From Gammaproteobacteria bacterium (GTDB lineage Bacteria; Pseudomonadota; Gammaproteobacteria; Steroidobacterales; Woeseiaceae), in contig JAOUIH010000031.1 in the NCBI GenBank assembly GCA_029884165.1, positions 1 through 34,904 of the forward strand: 34,904 bases of DNA, given 5' to 3'. The first letter of the stretch is position 1. The number at the start of each line of letters is the position of its first letter. A model generated the notes under the pieces. The model searched no databases. It was not told where the DNA came from and saw nothing but the letters and a program-made list of their open reading frames with translations. The position numbers and the translations under genes are program-made. Shown here piece after piece: positions 32,447 to 34,904 of this stretch.

Positions 32447-32505
32447 ATCGGTTGTCGGTCACCGCAAACGATAACAGTAACGATTGGGGACGGGAGACTG
32501 TGACG

Positions 32506-33603
32506 ATGGCGAGAGCAATCTGGCCAGCTGCGGCGCTGCTCAGCCTGGCGCTCGCCGCCTGCTCGGGCGAAAAGGCAGAGAAATCTGCGGACGACGAAGA
32601 CGCAACTAAAGACGAAGCCCCGGCGATACCAGTCGAGGTTGCTCAACCGTCTCGCGGAGATATTTACGCGACCTATACCGGCACGGCTCCGATCGAGGCG
32701 TACCAGGATGCCCAGGTCATTGCCAAGGTTGGCGGCGAACTGACGGAAATATTTGTCGAGGAGGGTGAAGATGTCAACGAAGGCAAGGTCCTGGCCCGGC
32801 TCGACGGAGATCGCCTGCGACTCGAGCTCGCGCGGATAGAGGCCGACCTGCAGAAGTTGCGCCGCGATTACCAGCGCAATGTCGACCTGAGGGACAAGAG
32901 CCTGATCAGCGAGGGCGACTTCGAGAAGATACAGTTCGAGCTGGAAGCTCTCGAAGCAGCCTACAAGCTTGCCGCTCTCGAACTGAGCTATACCGAAATC
33001 AAGGCCCCGATCGATGGCGTGATCTCTGAGCGATTTGTCAAAGTGGGCAACACACTGGAGGCCAACACCCCACTCTTCCAGGTTACAAGCCTCGAACCGC
33101 TCGTCTCCTACCTGCACGTACCCGAACGAGAGTACCGGCGACTGGAGCCCGGCCAAACGGCAGACATAGAGATCGATGCTCTGCCGGGTGAGGTCTTCAC
33201 GGGCGACATCGCCCGAGTCAGCCCGGTTGTGGACCCCGATACCGGTACCTTCAAGATCACGATCGAGGTTTCGGATCCCAGCCGCCGCCTGAAACCGGGG
33301 ATGTTCGGGCGAATCAGGATCGTCCATGACAAGCACGAGAATGCGCTTCAGATTCCTCGCAACGCGATAATCGAAGATAGCGGCAGCTCGACGGTTTTCG
33401 TCGTCGAGGATGGCACTGCCAGTCGCCGTAGCATTCGCACGGGCTATTCCGAAAACGGCATGGTCGAGATTCTCGACGGCCTGGTTGACGGAGAAACCTT
33501 TGTCATTGTCGGGCAAACCGGCCTGAAAGACGGTTCGCGGGTTTCGGTCATTGACAGCGATACGTCGCAGCCTGCAAATGCGCAGGCCGCCGCGGTCGAG
33601 TAA
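32506..33603 (+). CDS. RND efflux adaptor lipoprotein, second of two
   Basis: This 365-residue protein has a lipobox LAAC with Cys19 followed by an acidic linker. It repeats the adaptor layout: DAQVIAKVGGELTEIFVEEGEDVNEGKVLARLDGDRLRLEL, a helical hairpin, SYTEIKAPIDGVISERFVKVGN and GMFGRIRIVHDKHENALQIPRNAI. The strong match to the preceding adaptor indicates tandem duplication. ATG at 32506 is chosen because GGGAG lies about nine bases upstream and the lipobox is at the right distance; a GTG two codons earlier and an ATG at 32452 are possible. The pump gene starts 23 bases after the stop. Confidence 0.9.
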   Translation: MARAIWPAAALLSLALAACSGEKAEKSADDEDATKDEAPAIPVEVAQPSRGDIYATYTGTAPIEAYQDAQVIAKVGGELTEIFVEEGEDVNEGKVLARLDGDRLRLELARIEADLQKLRRDYQRNVDLRDKSLISEGDFEKIQFELEALEAAYKLAALELSYTEIKAPIDGVISERFVKVGNTLEANTPLFQVTSLEPLVSYLHVPEREYRRLEPGQTADIEIDALPGEVFTGDIARVSPVVDPDTGTFKITIEVSDPSRRLKPGMFGRIRIVHDKHENALQIPRNAIIEDSGSSTVFVVEDGTASRRSIRTGYSENGMVEILDGLVDGETFVIVGQTGLKDGSRVSVIDSDTSQPANAQAAAVE

Positions 33604-33626
33604 ACCTCCGGAGCAACGAGCCACCC

Positions 33627-34904
33627 ATGCGCCGCCTGATTGAAATCGCAACCGAGCGCAGAGTCACGATCGTCATGTTCACGGTGGCGGTCGTTCTCTT
33701 CGGTCTCGTCTCCCTGTCCCGGCTGAGTGTCAATCTGCTGCCGGACATTTCATATCCAACGGTAACGATCCGCACGGAATTGACCGGCGCCGCACCGATC
33801 GAGGTCGAGAACCTGCTGACCAAGCCGATCGAGGAAACCGTCGGAGTCATACGCAACGTGCGGCTGGTACGTTCGGTATCGCGCTCGGGTCAATCCGACG
33901 TGACTCTCGAATTTCTCTGGGGCACCGACATGGATGTCGCTGGTGTGGAGGTCCGTGAAAAGATCGACATACTGGAGCTGCCGCTGGAGGCCAGCCGCCC
34001 GTTGCTGCTTCGATTCGACCCGTCATCGGAGCCGATAATGCGCCTCGGCCTGCTGCATAAAGAAGGCAGCGACGCGGAGATGGACCCCCTCGCGTTCGAG
34101 GCTGCCCTGAAGAGTCTGCGTCGGCTCGCCGAGGACCGCATCAAGAACGACCTGGAGGCCGAAGAAGGTACGGCTGCAGTCAAGGTCAGCGGCGGGCTGG
34201 AAGACGAGATCCAGATACGCGCAGACCAGCGCAAGCTGTCGCAACTCGGGCTCAGTATCGAGCAGGTCGCCGCAAGAATCCGTGCTGAAAACGTGAACCT
34301 GTCCGGCGGCCGGCTCGAGGAAGGCAGTCAGCGCTTCCTGGTACGAACGATCAACGAGTTCCAGGAAGTGGAAGAATTCGGCGACGCGATTGTCGCGACG
34401 GTTGCCGGCCGGCCCGTCTATTTGCGAGATGTCGCGACGGTTACGCGCGGCTACAAGGAACGCGAGGCGATTACCCGAGTAAACGGCGGCGAATCGGTCG
34501 AACTGGCCGTCTACAAGGAAGGCGACGCCAATACGGTTCAGGTCGCGAAACGCATCGAGCGGCGGCTGGAAGGCGTTCGCAAGGCGCTGCCGGAAGACCT
34601 CGAACTCATCAAGATCTACGACCAGTCAAAGTTCATCGGCGCGGCCATCGACCAGGTCACATCGGCGGCTATTTTCGGCGGACTACTCGCCATCATGGTG
34701 CTCTACGGCTTCCTGCGGGATGCCAGGGCAACGGCTATCATCGCCCTGGCGATACCCGTGTCCGTCATCGGCACTTTCCTGCTGATGTATACAAACGATG
34801 TGTCTTTGAACATCATGTCCCTCGGCGGTGTCGCACTGGCCGTGGGCATGCTCGTCGACAATTCGATCGTCGTGCTCGAAAACATCGTGCGCAAGAAGGA
34901 GTCC
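33627..34904 (+). CDS. RND efflux pump permease (partial, 3' end beyond window)
   Basis: The first 426 codons of a second RND pump are present, without a stop codon in the window. The start MRRLIEIATERRVTIVMFTVAVVLFGLVSLSRLSVNLLPDISYPTVTI is typical of the HAE-type/SwrC-like group, and the proton-relay motif reads GMLVDNSIVVLENI with Asp411 and Asn412. Porter-domain sequence runs through the middle, and transmembrane helix 2 begins near residue 337. The order adaptor-adaptor-pump is like TriA-TriB-TriC. An outer-membrane channel gene could lie outside the window. Confidence 0.92.
   Translation, partial: MRRLIEIATERRVTIVMFTVAVVLFGLVSLSRLSVNLLPDISYPTVTIRTELTGAAPIEVENLLTKPIEETVGVIRNVRLVRSVSRSGQSDVTLEFLWGTDMDVAGVEVREKIDILELPLEASRPLLLRFDPSSEPIMRLGLLHKEGSDAEMDPLAFEAALKSLRRLAEDRIKNDLEAEEGTAAVKVSGGLEDEIQIRADQRKLSQLGLSIEQVAARIRAENVNLSGGRLEEGSQRFLVRTINEFQEVEEFGDAIVATVAGRPVYLRDVATVTRGYKEREAITRVNGGESVELAVYKEGDANTVQVAKRIERRLEGVRKALPEDLELIKIYDQSKFIGAAIDQVTSAAIFGGLLAIMVLYGFLRDARATAIIALAIPVSVIGTFLLMYTNDVSLNIMSLGGVALAVGMLVDNSIVVLENIVRKKES

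Noticed and set aside
32443..33651. Long minus-strand open frame (402 codons) opposite the second lipoprotein adaptor
   Set aside because: It spans the antisense of a clear RND adaptor and shows no signal, motif or plausible start.
1..34904. tRNA, rRNA, CRISPR array, insertion sequence, prophage or integrase genes
   Set aside because: None was seen on either strand: no tRNA T-loop pattern in a cloverleaf setting, no regularly spaced identical repeats, no transposase or integrase motif.

Overview
The window looks like chromosomal DNA of a GC-rich gammaproteobacterium. The closest families I recognise are typical of that class: a YihG-type acyltransferase, RlmJ, bacterial thiopurine methyltransferase, DUF3313 and DUF4136 lipoproteins, an Omp85-type outer-membrane protein and RND pumps with lipoprotein adaptors. 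No phage, plasmid, insertion sequence, tRNA, rRNA or CRISPR array is visible. Codon style is even throughout. The genus cannot be named from this sequence alone.

Layout. 1-2.6 kb: the 3' end of a metallo-beta-lactamase-fold hydrolase, an XRE/MmyB-type regulator with a perfect palindrome in its leader, then GIY-YIG and yihG genes on the minus strand. 2.7-8.4 kb (plus strand): a two-subunit molybdenum hydroxylase (IorA/IorB type), then small genes (DUF4404, NTF2-like, MAPEG, GNAT, cupin, VOC). 8.4-13.9 kb: tpm, folD, an Omp85-like protein, and mtnA overlapping a class II aldolase gene. 13.9-20.6 kb: a TPR/TonB-C pair, an exported dienelactone hydrolase, rlmJ, a DUF4097 repeat protein, a 2-oxoglutarate oxygenase, a PLP dehydratase and a secreted DUF4412-like protein. 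20.7-22.1 kb: two lipoprotein genes (DUF3313, DUF4136), with a good intrinsic terminator after the DUF3313 gene.

22.3-26.0 kb is the most unusual stretch. A MipA/OmpV-family gene is broken by three single-base indels and joined to the last part of a SYLF (YSC84-like) gene. It is followed by a TTGACA promoter and a clear cyclic-di-GMP class I (GEMM-I) riboswitch in the leader of an FAD-linked oxidase gene. A methyltransferase gene follows the oxidase.

26.0-34.9 kb is an efflux region. A PadR-family regulator has repeated CCGATA sites upstream, followed by an adaptor-RND pump pair. After a 324-base regulatory gap comes a second system with two paralogous lipoprotein adaptors and a second RND pump cut by the window end. 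The adaptor-adaptor-pump order resembles TriABC of Pseudomonas. No outer-membrane channel gene is in view, so both pumps would need a TolC-type partner encoded elsewhere.

I did not find a wholly new multigene system. The strongest candidates for new biology are the c-di-GMP riboswitch controlling an FAD-linked oxidase, the two-adaptor RND operon, and the mtnA-aldolase pair, which may be a methylthioribose salvage variant.
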